DNA of 64,000 bases from Cristatella mucedo (Eukaryota; Bryozoa; Phylactolaemata; Cristatellidae), in NCBI GenBank assembly GCA_009760855.2, contig WPIO01000145.1, forward strand, positions 397,001 through 461,000, written 5' to 3'. Shown one piece after another: positions 49,768 through 61,345 of this stretch. The position numbers and the translations under genes were made by a program. Every line of letters starts with the position of its first letter. Position 1 is the stretch's first letter. The notes under the pieces are model-generated. The model ran no database searches, was not told the DNA's origin, and saw nothing but the letters and a program-made list of their open reading frames with translations.

Positions 49768-49911
49768 CTGCACAGCGGCATACGCATTGTTGACAAGCAG
49801 ATCGAGTTGACCTTTCTGCTCGACATTAATCTTTTCAAAAAGTCGCCTCACATTCTCATCATTGCTGTGGTCGCATTGGACGGCAATGCATTTCCCGCCA
49901 CGGGCAGTTAT
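49768..49911 (-). CDS. DHRS1: DHRS1-like dehydrogenase, exon 3
   Basis: 144 nt, phase 0 to 0, with acceptor tttcag and donor gtgagt on minus. Encodes ITARGGKCIAVQCDHSND, VRRLFEKINVEQKGQLDLLV and NNAYAAVQ. The CDHSND stretch and the NNAY(A/G)xVQ motif are typical of DHRS1 within the SDR family. The segment is the adenine-ribose side and the NNAY strand of the Rossmann fold. The YxxxK active site would be in later exons, which I did not find below 49768. Confidence 0.85.
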
Positions 49912-52900
49912 CTGAAACAATTTAATTACGAAATCGACTTCATTCAACAACACGTTAAACAACTTGGAGGTGAAACTGCTTATCCTAGTCTCACAAAGCA
50001 CGGCGAACTTCCGCCCCAAGTTCACACAGATTGCTAGTTGGGAATGATAATAAAGCGTTTCACGGGCCCCTGTAATAACAAGATTTTATTATAGGCACTT
50101 CAAGAGGCTTCGCTGTTAGCAAGTCGATTATTTATCGATATAAGGCGACATTGATATGTTTAGCATGTACGTGTACTTGCACCGCATAAGACAGTTCATA
50201 AAGAAGAAGCAAATGTTGTGAGGAACAGCTAGATTTTTAGTTTCGCTTTAAACGTCACAAACTCACCAGAAGTCGTGACGTCAATCGGCAGATATTTTTA
50301 GGCGTTAGGTGCAAAGAAACTGGTGGCAAGATGGTCTACAAAGAATTTGGGGTTGGTTTGACAGCAGCTCCAGGACGGTGGGAGTTGACCCTTTCTACCA
50401 ATAGGGTTTCCAACATTTACAGTTTTTCGTCCGCATATGTGAACAAGCTAACTTCCTGCAGACCTATAAGAATAGCTTAAGCAGCAGAGTAACATTTTGA
50501 CGATCTAAACCACTTTGGCAGGACTTAAGATCGCTATCTTTAATCCATTTGAAACACAGCCAGACGGCCCTAGTAAACACTCCCGTCGATCCCAAGAGGC
50601 CATTCGAGGAAAAAGGCCTTAGTGAAAGTGAGTGACCTCAAATAACCTTGAAATAGATGCTCTGCTTTATGTGTGGAGTCCAGTGCAGATATGAAAGAAG
50701 CGCTGCACTGTGGCAGCCGCAACATTCCCGATAGGCAAGCCTAGCTGCCAGTATTCACCATTGAGCTCAGTCTTGCTGCACGGAAGTTCTCTCAGGGCGC
50801 TGTACAAGGAATTATACAAGCGCACACATCGGCACTTCGAGGAGCCACAACGAGAGGGCTAAAGTCTGCGACGAAATATCCCCAAACCCTGTATCCACAG
50901 TACTGTGCCAGTGTGCCAGTGCTCAGCCCATCCTAGTGCTGGAGTGTCTGGCCGACTATCTAGGTAGTCTCTGCTAGTAAGCTTGACCATGACAAACCCT
51001 AGCTCACGATAAATTCCCCACGAACCGAGGCACAATGAAGTTGATTCCATATTATTCGCATTAGTGTAAACTTCGACTGCGAGAGCCTGAATTACTTGCT
51101 CGAGAAGTGCGGTGCATGATGGGGACGTGGAACCAGTCACCCGAGGAAGTCCTTACGCGACATGCCTACTAGAAGAGACCTGAAAAATGGACCGCTATCG
51201 GTCGCAAAGGCACGATTCGAGGCCGTCCGACTCAATAATATAATAAGAATAATACATTTAATATAGCCCCGTCAGAGAACTCAATCTCTTTGTAGGCACT
51301 TTACATTTTATATAAAGAAAATGATCGACTATCGCCACTATCTGATCCAGTTGAACCCCTTCAATGGTTATCGAACATTTCCGATTAAACTCGAAACGAT
51401 CATTATATTGCCTTTTAAAAACAACTGATTTTTTTCGATAATTACTTCGAGGCGGGAAGTTGTAATCTGACCGGCACGTGCCTGATGGCTTTCCACTTTA
51501 ATATCCGGCCGAAATTTGCACCGCTTTTTCAAAAAGATACTCAGGTTGCAGGGCTGTTAAAAAACAACGGTTTCGCGACATTGAAGACGGTCAGCGGGCA
51601 GGCTTCTCCTTCCCGACCCGCCTGACGAGTCATCCGGTCGGCCGTCACTCTCTTGTTGCAGCCAGCTTATTTTCGTACAACGTCAATAAAACGTCGGAAT
51701 CTGCTTCAGCGACTGATAAACTGACTGATTGCCTCTTTTTGCAGCCAGCCTCCGTACTATGTGAGCACTACGAAACAGCCTGTCAGCAATAGGGCTGGGC
51801 CGATCGGCTGGCGGTCTATTGTCTTGGACGGGAATGGTTTTTCGGAATTTCCGGAATTAAAGATGGCCAACTCTCTGGGGAAGATCCGGCTTGCCGACGT
51901 GCGTCTGAAACGCCTGAGATCAGCTAGTGCCAGGTGAGAGGACCGGCAGTCCGATTGCATTCCTAATGGAGGCCCGGGCATCAGGGCCACCTCCTTGCCA
52001 ACGCTCTTGGCTGAGCTCCACTTGGAGTCGTTGTGCTGCGAGTTCGGTGTTCGAAGAGAGGCAATGGCGCCCAGAGCACGATGCTTCGAGCCTCTATAAT
52101 TACCGAAACTGCAGGACATCAAGCCGATAACGAGCGAGCCCGGCAGGCCACGGAAAATGCACTGACGTGTGCTCGCAGCTTTGCGACACGGCAACAGATG
52201 AGTATGCAGCATAAACGCTGCAGTGCAAAACAAACGTCAGTGCAACAGAGCTGATTCAACTCCTAGTTGTGCCAGGTCGCTCCTTGGATCGTTTTCAATT
52301 TCAGCACACGTGAGCACATAAATTATAACTCGCACCAACGCAGCAAACAGAAGCATGTTGGCTTCATTTGAAATATAGCAATGTCAGGCGACGTCGTGAC
52401 GTCAGTCGGGAGCTGGTTTCAGGTTTTCAGAGCAAATTAACTGAAGGGACGGTCTCCAAAGCAGACATGAGGTTACCGAGACGGACAGCTAAACGACTAT
52501 GATCCAGAAGGGCGAGCACCACGATGCAAAACCATGATGGGAAGTATTATGGAGAGGTCAGAGTCCAGACCAAGAGAATTAAGGGTTCTAGGAGTTAGTC
52601 ATGACAGAACCTTGAAGTCTATGCGCTGCATAATGGGGAGCCAGTGCAGGTCGACAAGAGGTGTTGTAATGTGGCAACTGCAATGCTCACGACAGACAAA
52701 TCTACCTGAACAGTTGTTCGCCAACCGTGAGTTTCTTATGGCGTAGGCAAGAAAACCTGCGAGTAGTGAGCTAAAGAAGCCTAGACGGAATGTTACGAAT
52801 GCACGGACCTGATTATCTGCGGGCGTCCTTATCTAAGCAGGCCCAGATTTTTTAAATGATACGTTACTGATTCGGTCATTCAGTGAAAGGTCAGTGTGGC

Positions 52901-55900
52901 ACAGGATTGAGGCCAAATTGAGTGCCGAGACTGCAAGGAATAGGTATATGCTGGCCGAGCCCCTTTTGAGGGTTAGGCTTTCAGATTGCTAAGTAAATCT
53001 AGTTTGGTCCATAAATGTAGTAGGTTGGTCATTAAAATTGAGTAAGTTTGCAACCGTACAAGTGAGATTGTTCGTAATATGTGCTGCAAGAGAGTTGATA
53101 CAAGTTCGACATTCTGAAAGGCAGGGAGCGATAATAAGAATAACACTAAGGCTTGTGCACAGTAGCCTAAGAGAGCCAAATCTCAAAAATCCAGCTACTT
53201 TACAGAAGCTTCAAGATAAGTAATGACCAAGAGCCAATAAGAAGCAAGGTGGCATGCTTAGAAAAGCATGCAAAAGCCGAAATTGGTATGTTTAGACAAG
53301 CATGCAAAAGCATACAAGTAGACATTCAGCGCTGCTGGCTGGCTGGCTGGTTACAGCGATTGTAGCAGGTGAGCAGCGTACAAATTGTATAGGTAAGCAA
53401 AGTACAAGAGAGGAAGAAGAAAGAAAGAAAGCTGCTGCGGCCGCGGCTCGTCGGCCGCGGCTCGTCGGAACGACTGCGTCTTTAGCCGAGAATTAAAGGA
53501 TGCAAGCCCATACGAGTGGTGAGAGAAGCCTAAAGCGAGTTTCAGACTTCCGCTGCTTGCGAAATGAAGGCCCGATCACTAAAGGCTCTCGAATTCCTGC
53601 TGTGGATCATCAAAAGGACCGGGGTAGCTGTGCGTTGGCTGCAATAAAATGAAAAGTCTTAATTACGCTTGGCCGTTAAATTGTCAAAAACTGAGCATAC
53701 ATTTTAAAACGAACAAGACCTAAAACAGACGTTTGGGGTAACCCATACTTTTAAAGGCTCCCGAGTGACCATTGACATATTCATCTGAAATCTCCCACTG
53801 AAATGGTACCTATTCAATTGCAGTGCAGTGCCTGCAATTTCCAGTCGAAACGAAAAGGCACTCAATATGGACTTGGTAATCAATATCAAACATTACCGAG
53901 ATATTCAGCAGAACTTGCAAACAGGCTATACGTACCCTGTAAGTCAGCATTCCTAAAAAGGCGTTTCTACACTCGAAACATCGCTGACTCTGTACAGTGG
54001 CTGGCTCTAAAACCTGAATGAAACTTACTTGCTGGGTTTGAGGCAATGATGTAAGAGTTTAGCTGGTCTGCAACCACTCGTTCGCGTATCTTTGATTGGA
54101 CCAGCAAAACGTAAAGTTGTTCAAATATCCATATCAAATATCGACCCCTTAATAGGTAGCCTAACAACAGCCATCTTGAACGCTCATATGCACACTTACT
54201 CACATTCAAAACTATTTAGGTTGGTAATATTAAGCTTTTTATATATGGGCCCCAAGAGAACCATCTCTCTAGCTGAACCCTTTGCATCTATCTATTATCT
54301 AAGAGTTTAGGACAAGGTTGAGACTAAAATCATGCCAAGTCACTGCAGCTGGCGACGGAATGCTTTCTCAGGCTTGTGCTTAGTAGACCTTAGCTAGTTT
54401 AATGCATTTGGCATAGAAAATGCGATCTGGTACAATGTGTTCAGTCAGAGGGCAAGCTCATCCAGAACGTCGGCTTATGTTGCATTTAGCATTCTCGCAG
54501 TATGGGCGGGTGAGACGGATGATTGAGCAGAAGGTGAGAGGGAGATGTTGTTTTTGGACAGTTTCAAAGTCAAAGATTTTTAAAGTTCAAATTGAATGTC
54601 CAAGGTGTCGCAGATCGAAGACAATTTGCTGATTCTGAGGGCAACACAAAGTGCCAACTAATTGAGATTTGAGTAGGGTCAAATGTGCAAAAAAATTTAA
54701 CATTACAAGTTGAACGCATACAATAGTGGGAGATTATTTTATCGAGTTTTTTAACTTAGTGTGAGTGGGACTATGAACATAAACCATACGAGAAAATGAA
54801 TATAATTCATTTGTATAGCACCCTAAGAGAACTTAATCTCTATTCAGGTGGTTCACATATGCCACGGGGCTCGAGCCCACGACCTCGACCAGACCTTGGT
54901 CGGGCGAGCACCTTCTAACTCACGAAATTCGGTACACAGTGGGTCATTTAGGTAAAGCCTAGCTGCTTAAACAGCCTCTTTTTGTATAGCGACAGAAGAG
55001 CCTTTACGGCTATCACTACCGCTTGCAGAGGCGATAAAGGATCGCCCACCACAGTAACAGAACCCACGACCTCCGGGCCGAGGTCGTGAAAGCAACCGCC
55101 TTACCTAGTGTGCCATTAGGGCTCACCAAGGTAGACGAAATTAAGGCTAAAACTCGCCCTCTACAAGGAAGGGACGACTCCTGGCACGCGGAATCGAAAA
55201 GAGATAAGTAAAAATCTAAGATCAGAAGTTAGTTACGACAGCTTTGGCCTTTAGATTACTGGCACCGCTGCCAGCCTGTTTCTGTAGGGACTCGATCTAC
55301 GAGCTTTGAAAGCCTGCCTCGAGAGGACAGCAAACGGTTTAAGACTTAAAGGAAGGAACGAGTGCATTCGAACGACAATCTAAGGGTCTCTATTAGAGGC
55401 AGGCGTGCGCGATCGTATCAAACAGTATCGTCACCAAGGGCCTATCACAGAAGCTCTAGGGCAAGCTGGCTCCGGAGCACGTGCCAACAGGACGCCGGCA
55501 CCGGCGGCGGCGAGCATTTAAAAGTCCTCGAGCGCGTTTCTTGCGCTGTGCAGTAAAAGAAAAAACTATGAGGCACGACTAAAAGTGGGGCCCGGCTGCT
55601 GCAGTCGCCGCACGCGCGACGCTCGCACGAGCTTGGATCTCTAGTAGCGGTCTGAAAATGCTGGCAGCGCTCGGCGGAACAGGTAGCGAAGCGGCATACT
55701 CACCTCCGCGGCGGTCTCGACCAGGCTTCCGCCGACGTCACCCGTCGCCTGAGTTCTGCCTGCAAGAGAATTTCGGCAAGCGTCTGCGCGAGCGAGCAAG
55801 CGGCGGAGTTCGCGCGAGCGCGCGGCTTTGCTGCGACCGCCAGCAGGCGCCCGTCAAGCGGCGGCGGCGGGCGCTTCGCAGCAGCGCCCGCCGCCGCTGC

Positions 55901-56021
55901 CGTCTCGACGCCTACCCGTTATGTACACCGTGGCTCCAGCCTGCCCGAGCTGCACGGCGACGCCCTTGCCGATTCCGCGCGTGGCTCCGGTCACCAGGCA
56001 GACTTTTCCGGACAGCGACAT
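49768..56021 (-). CDS. DHRS1: DHRS1-like short-chain dehydrogenase, 5' half of gene
   Basis: Exons 56021-55916 (106 nt), 55759-55704 (56 nt) and 49911-49768 (144 nt) join in frame to 102 residues: the start MSLSGKVCLVTGATRGIGKG, then LGQAGATVYITGRTQATGD, and so on to NNAYAAVQ. TGATRGIG is the NAD(P)-binding glycine motif (TGxxxGxG). A full DHRS1 is about 310 residues, so two thirds are missing from what I could see, including the Ser-Tyr-Lys site. Intron 1 is 156 bp and GC-rich; intron 2 is 5.8 kb and carries L2 and SINE copies. DHRS1 enzymes are NADPH-dependent reductases at the ER; function here is inferred. Confidence 0.8.
50230..50785 (-). mobile_element. Diverged L2 LINE fragment
   Basis: accttgaaatagatgctctg, gagtccagtgcagatatgaa, gtggcagccgcaacattccc and taggcaagcctagctgccag align in order with the minus L2 copies (12430-12550). 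Lies in intron 2 of the DHRS1-like gene. Confidence 0.7.
50775..50820 (+). mobile_element. SINE-B type tail remnant
   Basis: ggaagttctctcagggcgct, then gtacaaggaattatacaag. Confidence 0.5.
50825..51235. other. Unassigned intron DNA
   Basis: No gene recognised. Confidence 0.3.
51238..51316 (-). mobile_element. Isolated L2 3' tail
   Basis: ataagaataatacatttaat, cgtcagagaactcaatctct and ttgtaggcactttacatttt on plus. Confidence 0.75.
51317..52379. other. Unassigned DNA, possible LTR-like stretch
   Basis: 51590-51780 is GC-richer and contains an AATAAA (about 51685) and two gttgcagccag / ttgcagccagcc repeats. It could be a solo LTR, but no ends are defined. Confidence 0.25.
52380..53160 (-). 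mobile_element. Old L2 LINE fragment
   Basis: gaaccttgaagtctatgcgc, ccagtgcaggtcgacaagag, gtggcaactgcaatgctcac and cctgattatctgcgggcgtc follow the order of the minus L2 copies. The KTNLL-equivalent part is near 53010. Many indels. Confidence 0.75.
53700..54630 (-). mobile_element. L2 LINE middle part (RT fingers and palm A)
   Basis: On minus: RERVVADQLNSYIIASNPAS and KFHSGFRASHCTESAMFRV (54110-54020), then LLNISVMFDIDYQVHIECLF (53895-53840), where the FDxxD region matches the catalytic motif A. The linker near 54380-54480 aligns with 25130-25210. Confidence 0.78.
54799..54922 (-). mobile_element. SINE family B
   Basis: Plus reading: aattcatttgtatagcaccc, ctattcaggtggttcacata, gggctcgagcccacgacctc. 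Confidence 0.88.
54958..55127 (-). mobile_element. SINE family A
   Basis: Plus reading: gctgcttaaacagcctcttt, ttgtatagcgacagaagagc, then ggatcgcccaccacag and cgccttacctagtgtgccat. B box changed (aacagaaccc). Confidence 0.9.
55128..55703. other. Intron 2 of the DHRS1-like gene, 5' part
   Basis: No repeat recognised; GC content rises toward exon 2. Confidence 0.35.
55704..55759 (-). CDS. DHRS1: DHRS1-like dehydrogenase, exon 2
   Basis: 56 nt between cttgcag and gtgagt on minus. Completes GRTQATGDVGGSLVETAAE; the TGRT after the glycine-motif strand is expected of DHRS1. Phase 1 to 0, matching both neighbours exactly. Confidence 0.85.
55916..56021 (-). CDS. DHRS1: DHRS1-like dehydrogenase, exon 1
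   Basis: 106 nt from ATG (56021-56019) to acgg|gtagg. Encodes MSLSGKVCLVTGATRGIGKG and VAVQLGQAGATVYIT. The ATG follows cgccggc, has no in-frame upstream rival nearby, and places the TGATRGIG motif at residue 11 as usual. Confidence 0.9.
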
Positions 56022-56700
56022 GCCGGCGGGAGCCGCCCGCTGGTGACCCAGCTGGCTGGCTGTTATGCAGCGGTTAAAAGTAGCGGCGAACCCGTGACCT
56101 TGGCCGCTTGCACTAGGTCGTGGTCACGTCCTTGACTTCGGCGTCACCGAGCGACTTGCTTACCTAATCTTTTTGGCGATAAGCCCTCTGAAACGCTATA
56201 GATTCGAAGAGTTTCGAGCGGCGCTGATTTCGAATGGCTGCGAATGCGCTTCCGTCGGCCGCCGTCGGCGTGACCGCGCGGGGCACAAGAGGAACGGAAA
56301 GGAAGAGACCGCGCGGCACCGCACGGCAGGCGCGGGCCGAGCGGACCGGCGCGCGGGTGCGCGCGCCGGTTCGCGGTCCCCTTTACCGTCGCCGTCGACG
56401 GCGTAGCGACAGAACAGCCGCTCCGCTATCGCTGCAGCGGCCATCGACGAAGCGGCGAGGGTAATTGCGAGTGCTATTGCTGCAGCGGCTTTGCACCCTC
56501 GAGCTCTCAGGCCGCGAACGCATCGCTCGTAGCAGCGCTGGGCTTTGCCGACGGCTGGAGGCCGAGTGCAGTCTGAGCATCGAAGCGTGGCTTGCGAGTC
56601 GCAGGGGCTGCCTCGATACACGCGGTACCCGAGCGCGCCGACGGTACCCGAGCACGGCGCAGCCGTAAAGGGCACCCGTAACTTAAGTTAAGTCGCTGCA
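56022..56700 (-). promoter_or_regulatory. CpG-rich 5' region of the DHRS1-like gene
   Basis: Very GC- and CpG-rich compared with the rest of the window. It starts inside exon 1/intron 1 (about 55600) and falls off near 56700. No TATA box is seen. Long frames on both strands here reflect base composition. Likely promoter and 5' UTR, by position only. Confidence 0.4.
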
Positions 56701-56786
56701 GCACCAGCCACGGCATACTGCCCAGCAACTGTTCGAAGCCCAAAGCATGACTGATTTGCTATTACACGACTTGTGCTTTTATGCAA

Positions 56787-56888
56787 CCTCGGCACCCTGG
56801 TTTGACCCAAGGGTTCCAAACTCGAGTTCTGCGGCGTACGTAAAGCACCTGCACAGAAATTAACTTACTTCAGGGTGCTATACAGACG

Positions 56889-56900
<12 letters not shown>
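56787..56900 (+). mobile_element. SINE family B running into TA repeats
   Basis: ggcaccctggtttgacccaa head, degenerate B box ccaaactcgagttctg, then gtaaagcacctgcacagaaa and ggtgctatacagacgaatta. Confidence 0.75.
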
Positions 56901-56932
<32 letters not shown>

Positions 56933-56970
56933 TACCATGCTTTATATATCTTATACTATATCTTACCATA

Positions 56971-57016
<46 letters not shown>

Positions 57017-57170
57017 TATGGTATACATAATTCTTTATATACATACATAATACAGCTGTGTATATGCGTATATATATATATGATTATATATATTTATATT
57101 CATAAATTCATAAATAAATAATATATATTATGTATATATATATATATATATATAACCGAAGAGTTAGACA
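56889..57170. repeat. TA-rich microsatellite with palindrome
   Basis: Several TA runs. taccatatactatata (56964-56979) and its reverse complement ending at 57023 make a 60-bp palindrome around a TA core. It starts at the SINE B 3' end. Confidence 0.9.
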
Positions 57171-57700
57171 TAAACGTTTCCTAAACATTATTATTTAGGA
57201 ACAGAGAATAAAATCTAGTCAGTCGTAATTTGGCTGCCGCAGCACGCCAACGTTTCAATACCGGTCAGCCGCTCAGCTGTGGTACCCTTCGAAGTATTGA
57301 GCGCTCTCGGTAGCTGGTTGCTGGGAAATGAAGCCTGCTTGCAGGCTCGTTTATTCTGCATACCGCGGCAGGTGCTATTTTCAGCGGCTTTGGGTTGCTA
57401 CGACCGCGAGACACCTACTTGTTCGGGTAGCGGCCCAACGCGTGCAATGTGCAAAGACCTGAAGCGTGAAGCACGCCGACGATGACAATACAGCGTCTAC
57501 ACTCAGCACCAACATCGGGGCCGTATTATCAAAACCGCAATGGTAGCCTGTATACTATGGCTGCTGATACGATGGGGGGCCTTCCAGGCGACTCGCTAGC
57601 AGGCACATTACAGCAGCTCACTCTCTTCGCTACGACTCACCGACCGCTACTCCAAGAGAGCGACAGCCGTCAGGCCCGTGCCTTGTTTAGTAGCCAGGTC
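57171..57700. other. Unassigned DNA
   Basis: Frames at 57279-57485 and 57482-57700 show no known domain. Confidence 0.3.
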
Positions 57701-57719
57701 ATAAGTCAGACCCTGGTCT

Positions 57720-58505
57720 CGTTCGTGCGTAATAATACTTCACTCTGCATACAAGCCACGGCTTATCCTCGCTATTATGCTAAAATGTGCGCCTGTTTAG
57801 ACCGTGATACCACGTCTAAACTGGTCCATGCATTTGTGACATCCCTCCTTTACCGGCAGGTGCAATCAGGCGCTTACAGCTGGTGCAAAACTCTGCAGCT
57901 AAGCTTTTCTGTCGTGAGCGCCTAAGTTGCCACACCATACCACTTCTCGCCGACCTGCACTGGCTACCAGTCAAGCAACGGATTGAGTTCAAGGTTTTGT
58001 CGCTTACTTTTAGGTCCCTTCATCCTTTGGCTCCAGCCTACCAATCAGATCTACTCCCCCACCATCGTGTCACCTGCTTTTCGGAATCTAACAGTTTACC
58101 TATACCTCGCACAAACGTCAAATCATTTGGAGACCGTGCCTTTAGTTCGTATGCTCCCAAAGCCTGGAACTCACTCCCAACTTGCGTCACGACATCCGTG
58201 ACTTGACCACATTTAAAAGAAATTAAAAACGCACCTATTTATGACAGTATTTAGTGGGTCCCTGTGATTCGTGTTTTATGTACTTATGCGTGCTGACACT
58301 CTGCATTTTTTTCTCTAGGCACACTTGCATGCCGACCCGATGCATGTCACCCCTAACCATGTTATTCATGTTTTTATCAAGCATGATATCGTTCACCATT
58401 CGATCGTGTTTCCTATGCAGCAAATATAAAGGCCTAGAAAGAGATTGAATTCTCTGAGGGCTATTTATCGAGTGTTTAATAATAATTATTATTATTATTA
58501 TCATT
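57720..58505 (+). mobile_element. 5'-truncated L2 LINE
   Basis: CACLDRDTTSKLVHAFVTSL, a frameshift at about 57880, HTIPLLADLHWLPVKQRIEF, KSFGDRAFSSYAPKAWNSLP, then the tail aggcctagaaagagattgaa and a TAAT/ATT run. Confidence 0.9.
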
Positions 58506-59125
58506 TTGTAAGCGGTTCGGTTCTATTTCAGCTGCAAAGCTCATAATTCGTAATCGAGGTTCATCTGTCAAGCTCGTAGTCCATAATCACAGACCGCTTC
58601 GGGGTCGGAAGCCGAAAGCATTTCCGGTCCCTCGCGAGTCCGAGATCATCCCCTTGTACTAAGGCAATAGAGGAATCCTCTCTCTGATTTTTAGACCTCG
58701 ATTAATTTCATAATTCATAGAATTGGTAAATAAAGAGAACCGGAAATGGCTTTTCTACTATCCATTACTTCCAACTGAATAGGGATCGTCATTCGTTGCG
58801 ATGTTGCTAAATTATCCTCGGGACTGTGGGTGAGGCGGACTAGAGCCCCCTGAAAGCGGCCAGTAGAAAGTTTCTGGCTTCGGTTGAAATAAGTTTGCTG
58901 TACACATCAGAGGCATAGTGAGACCTTTAGACTCGAGGGTACAAAGCTACATATGGCGCTCCTTTGTCTTGTCAAAAATTGCAGCAAAATAGCTTCACCA
59001 CAGAAGAACTTCTAAAAACACACGCTAGCAAACATATCAAGTCGATGAAGTTGTATTAACTGAGTACAGTTACAGGGTAGCTATCACAGCTTTATCTTAA
59101 ATAAATTGTGCAGGACTTGAACGTG
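58506..59125. other. Unassigned DNA
   Basis: Nothing recognised. Confidence 0.3.
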
Positions 59126-59129
59126 GCAA

Positions 59130-60430
59130 GCTGGTTTTACCCTAGGTGAATTTGTCTTGCCTTTAACGTGGCAACAGGTTTACTACAGTTTGAAATTCCA
59201 TATTTTCTTGTGTTTCTTCCTCTACGCTTAACGAGGCGAAACTGAAGAGTCAATCTTACTCCATTGATGCTCTCAGATAAGACAAGATACTCTCCAGCTT
59301 GCCAAAGGAACGTTTACAACTAGTAACTGATACAGCTATGGTGAGAAGAACTTGCAAGGCAACTCTCAAATTAGGAAACACATCTCCATAACTGACAATT
59401 AAAGATATGAGTTCCACTGGTGTCTTTAGTGCCGAGTCGTGGCAAGAAACATTTTACAGTCCCACATTATGTTGTATAGCTCTGTTCCACCACGGTCTGA
59501 ACAATGAAGCCTCCAAGATCTAGACATTTCTGGCTGAGTTTGGTCTGGTCAAGTGCTTTCAAAAGCTTTTCGACTTCCAAAAACCAAATTTGGTATCAAG
59601 ATCTGTGATCCGGGAATACCTAGTAGTAATTTCTTGTCGGAGATAGCCTATGGTGTCCTTCGCGATTCTTGAAATCCTCCCCTCTGCCGTGAGACCAACA
59701 TCTTGAGAGAGAGCTCTCTAGGCATACGTGTCCTTGGGCGGATTCTTCGTTCAACTGAAACTTCCCACAATTCCCATCTTTATTTGGCATCTAGTAGTAG
59801 TAATTCTTGGCACGGGCCTTCTCCAAGTCTTGAAAATACAATTTCAAGAGTGACAAAAGAAGCGCCTTTGAAGTTCATCTTTAGATCCGGCAGTCTCTTC
59901 TGAACGCGGTCAATCTTCCTTAAGATATTATTAAAAAAATGGCAGCAGAGCCAAGAAGTTAAAGTTCAAAACACAATGTATGAGAACGGCAGTTTCACTT
60001 CTTGATTCGAGTGTTCGACTTGTCTCCTCAGACAGTTGCTCCGAAAGACCTACAGTGCTGTTCAGTTCATCACTGGTAGCTGTCACAGCCTCCACTCTTG
60101 CACTCCACTCCACCTTGTTGCAGAGTCACGTTTGACCGTGATGGCTAAGACTTTTTCAGTTCTTCCCACCTCTGAGTTTATCTTGAAAAGAATAAGAAGG
60201 TGCTCTCCATTGTTCCAAAAGAGGTAATGCTAACGAAATCTTGACTTGCAGCATAAACTACTCTCAGGTTTCAGCTGTGGTTATCATAGTTTACAAAAAT
60301 TACCGTCTCATTTCTGGACGGTATTCTCTTTTGGACACTTGACAATTGGCCAGACATGACGGCAGCGTTGTCGTAGCACAGCCAGTTAAATAAGCCTTGC
60401 TTGTATGGTTTAACATTGTGTCGGCGTTCA
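59130..60430 (-). pseudogene. hAT-type (ZMYM1/DUF4371-like) transposase, decayed
   Basis: Blocks in order on minus: LCYDNAAVMSGQLSSVQKRI (60385-60325) matches the YDGAxxMSG catalytic-Asp motif. Then an NYDNHS..NL motif (60290) matches the usual HxxNL; AASQDFVSITSFGTMESTFL then FFSR and TQRWEELKKS (60240-60150) follow. Next come RWSARVEAV (60115), DRVQKRLPDLKMNFKGASFV (59910-59850) and an LDCKMFLAT-like piece (59470). Last is the dimerisation motif LLTIAVSVTSCKRSFGKLES, then ILSYLRASME (59325-59240), close to the typical SVASCERSFSKLKLI form. Stops and shifts separate the blocks, so it is inactive. Confidence 0.8.
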
Positions 60431-60869
60431 GCCATGGCTCGCTCTTGGCACGGGCTAGCCCTTGGCGCTACGAAGCCAGCCTGTGACAGGCAGGATGGAG
60501 CGAGCGGATGGGTAGGGCAGTTGGAACTCGGAAGGAGGCGTGAATAGCTGTGCGCTTGTTTTACTGCCAACGCCAGCACGATAGATCGTGGTTAAAGCCT
60601 CCGCGGCGTTTCCGCGTCAATCGCATGTGCTGCCAGAGCTTCAAGCTACAGCTTGGTCTAAGCCTGTAAACACGTTTAACCAGGTCAGCCAGTAATAGTC
60701 AAATCCATTCAAACAAGGACTTGCTTGCAATCAAATTTGGTATTCTCACGTTAAAAACTGCAAACAAATGTACAATCTCTTTGCTTGTGGTGCCTCCTAG
60801 GCCTTGGCGCCCGGAGACATCTGTCCGCCACCTGTCCACCTCTTGCTACGCCTCTGGTACACGCCTATG
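60431..60869. other. Unassigned DNA upstream of the hAT remnant
   Basis: Could hold the N-terminal part of the transposase gene, but no zinc-finger motif is seen. Confidence 0.3.
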
Positions 60870-61345
60870 ACTGCAGAAAAAAAAGCTAGCGGACGTTTGA
60901 TGAGGTGTACTGAAAACTGATTTCAATCGAAATCAGAGAAATCGTCTAAAATGTTGAGCTGCAAGCAAAGCTGAACTTGCATTTCAACTTCCAGTCAAAT
61001 TTGCATAACAGCAGTATTAGCCGAGTTATGGAATTTACAAGGCATCGAGCTATACTGAAAATGAAGCTGTATAAAGTCACAAGAATGCCTAAGCACAAGC
61101 TTCACGCATGTACCTCGATATACCAAGGCTTAATAATAAGGGATGCAAGTCACATGTGATGCAGAGATCGGTACATTTTTTATTTATATATGTGTTTCTT
61201 CCGGTTTACAACTGGTTCAGACATGGTTTGCATTTTCATTTTTTCTTTCTATGGGAAGTTGTCGAAACTTCTGATCCCATTTCTATCTTTCTGGTTACCC
61301 TATACAAATATTCGATTGTCGGACCAATTCTATAAGTATTTTTTG
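60870..61345 (+). repeat. Dispersed repeat D, copy 2
   Basis: Aligns with the minus strand of 38105-38560. Contains HRAILKMKLYKVT in one frame, related to RKATLKMKLFKIT in copy 1. Confidence 0.7.

Noticed and set aside
55658-56675. Several long Arg/Ala/Pro frames on both strands
   Set aside because: Effect of high GC; the exons of the DHRS1-like gene on minus explain the only conserved parts.
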